Positions 62,314 through 64,000 of a stretch of DNA of 64,000 nucleotides are shown here, in pieces. The stretch is from Georgenia faecalis (GTDB taxonomy: Bacteria > Actinomycetota > Actinomycetes > Actinomycetales > Actinomycetaceae), in NCBI RefSeq assembly GCF_003710105.1, contig NZ_CP033325.1, forward strand, positions 1,364,001 through 1,428,000, in the 5' to 3' direction. Both the position numbers and the translations under genes were made by a program. Every line of letters begins with the position of its first letter. Position 1 is the stretch's first letter. The notes beneath the pieces were generated by a model. It ran no database searches, was not told the origin of the DNA, and saw nothing but the letters and a program-made list of their open reading frames with translations.

Positions 62314-63636
62314 ATGGCGAGCAAGCGATTCCTCTCCACCGTGGCGCTCGGCGCCGGGGCGGCGATGTTCCTGGCGGCGTGCTCCGGCGGTGGTAGCGAC
62401 GACGCCACCGCGGGTGGCGGCGGCGACGGCGGCACCAGCGGGGGCGGCGGCGACGTCACCCTCACGTGGTGGCACAACTCCAACACCGATCCTGGCAAGG
62501 CCTACTACGAGGAGGTCGTCGCCGACTTCGAGGCCGAGAACCCCGGCGTCACGATCGAGATCAGCGCCCTGGCGCACCAGGACATGCTCACCCGCCTGGA
62601 CGCGGCCTTCCAGACCGGCGACGCGCCGGACGTCTTCATGGAGCGCGGCGGCGGCGAGCTCACCTCCCACGTCGAGGCCGGACTCGTCCAGGACCTCTCC
62701 GAGGTCGCGGCCGAGGAGATCGAGATGATGGGCCCGTCCATCGACGGCTGGCAGGTGGACGGCGCCACCTACGCGCTGCCCTTCTCCGTCGGCGTGGTCG
62801 GGTTCTGGTACAACACCGCCCTCTTCGAGGAGGCGGGGATCACCGAGGCGCCCGAGTCGATGGAGGACCTGTACGCCGCCGTCGACGCGCTCAAGGCCGC
62901 CGACATCCAGCCGATCGCCGTCGGCGCCGGGGACAAGTGGCCCGCCGCCCACTACTGGTACTACTTCGCCCTGCGCCAGTGCGGTGACGAGGTCCTCGCC
63001 GAGGCCGCCGAGACCCAGGACCTGTCGGACGAGTGCTTCGTCCGCGCCGGCGAGGACCTCACCGAGCTCGTCGCCGCCGAGCCGTTCAACGAGGGCTTCC
63101 TCGCCACCCCCGCGCAGTCCGGTCCCACGAGCGCGTCCGGCCTGCTCGCCACCGGCCAGGTGGCCATGGAGCTCGCCGGCCACTGGGAGCCCGGCGTCAT
63201 GCAGGGCCTCACCGAGGACAACCAGGGCCTCGGCGAGAACACCGGCTGGTTCCCCTTCCCGACCGTCGAGGGTGGCGACGGCAACCCCGAGGTCCCGCTG
63301 GGCGGCGGTGACGCCTGGGCGTGCTCGGCGGACGCCCCGCCGGAGTGCCTCGACTTCATCAGGTACATGCTCAGCGACGAGGTGCAGACCGGCTTCGCCG
63401 AGCTGTCGATGGGCGTGCCCACCAACCCCGCCGCCGAGGGTGCGGTCGCCATCCCGGCACTGGCCGAGCTGGTGACGATCCGCAACGAGGCGCCGACCGT
63501 CCAGCTCTACCTCGACACGCTCTTCGGCGAGAACGCGGGTGGCGCCATGAACGACGCCATCGCCCTCGTCTTCGCGGGCCAGGGAAGCCCGCAGGAGATC
63601 GTGGACGCGACCCAGGCCGCCATCACCAACGGCTGA
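62314..63636 (+). CDS. ABC sugar transporter, extracellular solute-binding lipoprotein
   Basis: Family 1 solute-binding protein, 440 aa. Lipoprotein signal MASKRFLSTVALGAGAAMFL with lipobox LAAC (Cys23), then a Gly/Ser/Asp linker and the fold starting VTLTWWHNSNTDPGKAYYEEVVADFEAENPGV. DMLTRLDAAFQTGDAPDVFM and the Trp/Tyr-rich WPAAHYWYYF segment suit sugar binding. Ligand is probably xylo-oligosaccharide from context. AAGGAA lies 7 nt before the ATG; an in-frame ATG at 62269 would spoil the signal peptide. Confidence 0.94.
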   Translation: MASKRFLSTVALGAGAAMFLAACSGGGSDDATAGGGGDGGTSGGGGDVTLTWWHNSNTDPGKAYYEEVVADFEAENPGVTIEISALAHQDMLTRLDAAFQTGDAPDVFMERGGGELTSHVEAGLVQDLSEVAAEEIEMMGPSIDGWQVDGATYALPFSVGVVGFWYNTALFEEAGITEAPESMEDLYAAVDALKAADIQPIAVGAGDKWPAAHYWYYFALRQCGDEVLAEAAETQDLSDECFVRAGEDLTELVAAEPFNEGFLATPAQSGPTSASGLLATGQVAMELAGHWEPGVMQGLTEDNQGLGENTGWFPFPTVEGGDGNPEVPLGGGDAWACSADAPPECLDFIRYMLSDEVQTGFAELSMGVPTNPAAEGAVAIPALAELVTIRNEAPTVQLYLDTLFGENAGGAMNDAIALVFAGQGSPQEIVDATQAAITNG

Positions 63637-63652
63637 CGTAAGGAGCATGGAC

Positions 63653-64000
63653 GTGACGACCCACGCGGACGCCACGACCGCCGGCTCCCGCACCGCCGCC
63701 GGCCGGGGCTCAACCCGGTCGGCGGCGCCCGCGGGACGCCGCCGACGTGGCTCGGTGACCATGGCGTGGCGCAAGCGCCTGGAGATCACCTTCTTCGTAG
63801 CACCCGCCCTGACGCTGTTCGTCCTGTTCATCGTGGTGCCGGTGGTCCAGGCCGGCCGGTACTCGCTCTACCGGTGGAACGGGCTCGGGCCGATGGTCGA
63901 CTTCGTCGGGCTCGAGAACTACGCGAACGCCCTGCGCGACCAGATCTTCACCGACGCGGTGATGCACAACCTCATCATCGTCGTGCTGTCGATCGTCATC
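63653..64000 (+). CDS. ABC sugar transporter permease (MalF-like), N-terminal part
   Basis: The frame is open to the window end, so 116 residues are seen. A basic N-terminus of about 35 residues precedes the first helix FFVAPALTLFVLFIVVPVVQAG, then the MalF/UgpA-type SLYRWNGLGPMVDFVGLENYANAL and the start of the second helix. The GTG at 63653 is chosen because AAGGAG ends 7 nt upstream; an ATG 6 bp earlier would leave only one base of spacing. It follows the binding-protein gene by 16 bp. Confidence 0.9.
   Translation, partial: MTTHADATTAGSRTAAGRGSTRSAAPAGRRRRGSVTMAWRKRLEITFFVAPALTLFVLFIVVPVVQAGRYSLYRWNGLGPMVDFVGLENYANALRDQIFTDAVMHNLIIVVLSIVI

Overview
The window is very GC-rich, gene-dense actinobacterial DNA. 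Mycothiol synthesis (mshC), a Pup-ligase cluster, the hisF/hisI/trpE/trpC/trpB/trpA/lgt/pyk order, strong third-position GC bias and an LPxTG-anchored xylanase point to a plant-polymer-degrading member of the Micrococcales (Cellulomonas/Georgenia-like). The genus cannot be fixed from the sequence alone.

Layout. 1-8.3 kb: end of a VOC protein, mshC, PAC2 protein, a membrane protein, HAD phosphatase, DUF1918 protein, Fe-S RecB-type nuclease, site-2-protease homologue and tRNA m1A58 methyltransferase trmI. 8.4-14.3 kb: proteasomal ATPase arc, dop, pup, pafA and a tandem-FKBP lipoprotein. The 20S genes prcB/prcA are absent from their usual place. 14.3-29.2 kb: P-loop kinase, hisF, a block of palindromic repeats, a TIGR03085 protein, a heterodimeric ABC exporter, then hisI-trpE-membrane proteins-trpC-trpB-trpA and lgt. 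29.6-37.1 kb: gltB, gltD and pyk. 37-53.4 kb: accessory functions, namely an AraC regulator with an NmrA/DUF1772/GNAT operon, AAA ATPase, ArsR plus SRPBCC pair, Fic protein, DUF255 protein, ACT protein, CorA, a thiostrepton-resistance-type rRNA methyltransferase facing a truncated CGNR protein, MOSC protein, and a persulfide/CoA-disulfide operon with a CstR-like regulator. 53.5-64 kb: xylan utilisation, with a cell-wall-anchored modular GH10, an intracellular GH10, a LacI regulator and the start of a sugar ABC importer. A near-identical 20-bp LacI-type operator lies before both the anchored xylanase and the importer.

Regulation. At least 20 genes have a NANNNT -10 hexamer only 6-8 nt before the start codon and no Shine-Dalgarno. 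This marks leaderless transcription and settles many start sites. Several self-contained operators are visible (ArsR, CstR-like, Fic, LacI).

Unexplained structure. Three unrelated families of short intergenic repeats are present: a 68-bp palindrome (three copies after hisF, one diverged copy after trpA), a 20-bp TGATCATG...CGCCGG motif around trpA-lgt-gltB, and a 19-bp-period array of GCCGAGTTCGCTAGT units upstream of the anchored xylanase. No rRNA, tRNA, CRISPR array, transposase or phage gene was recognised.
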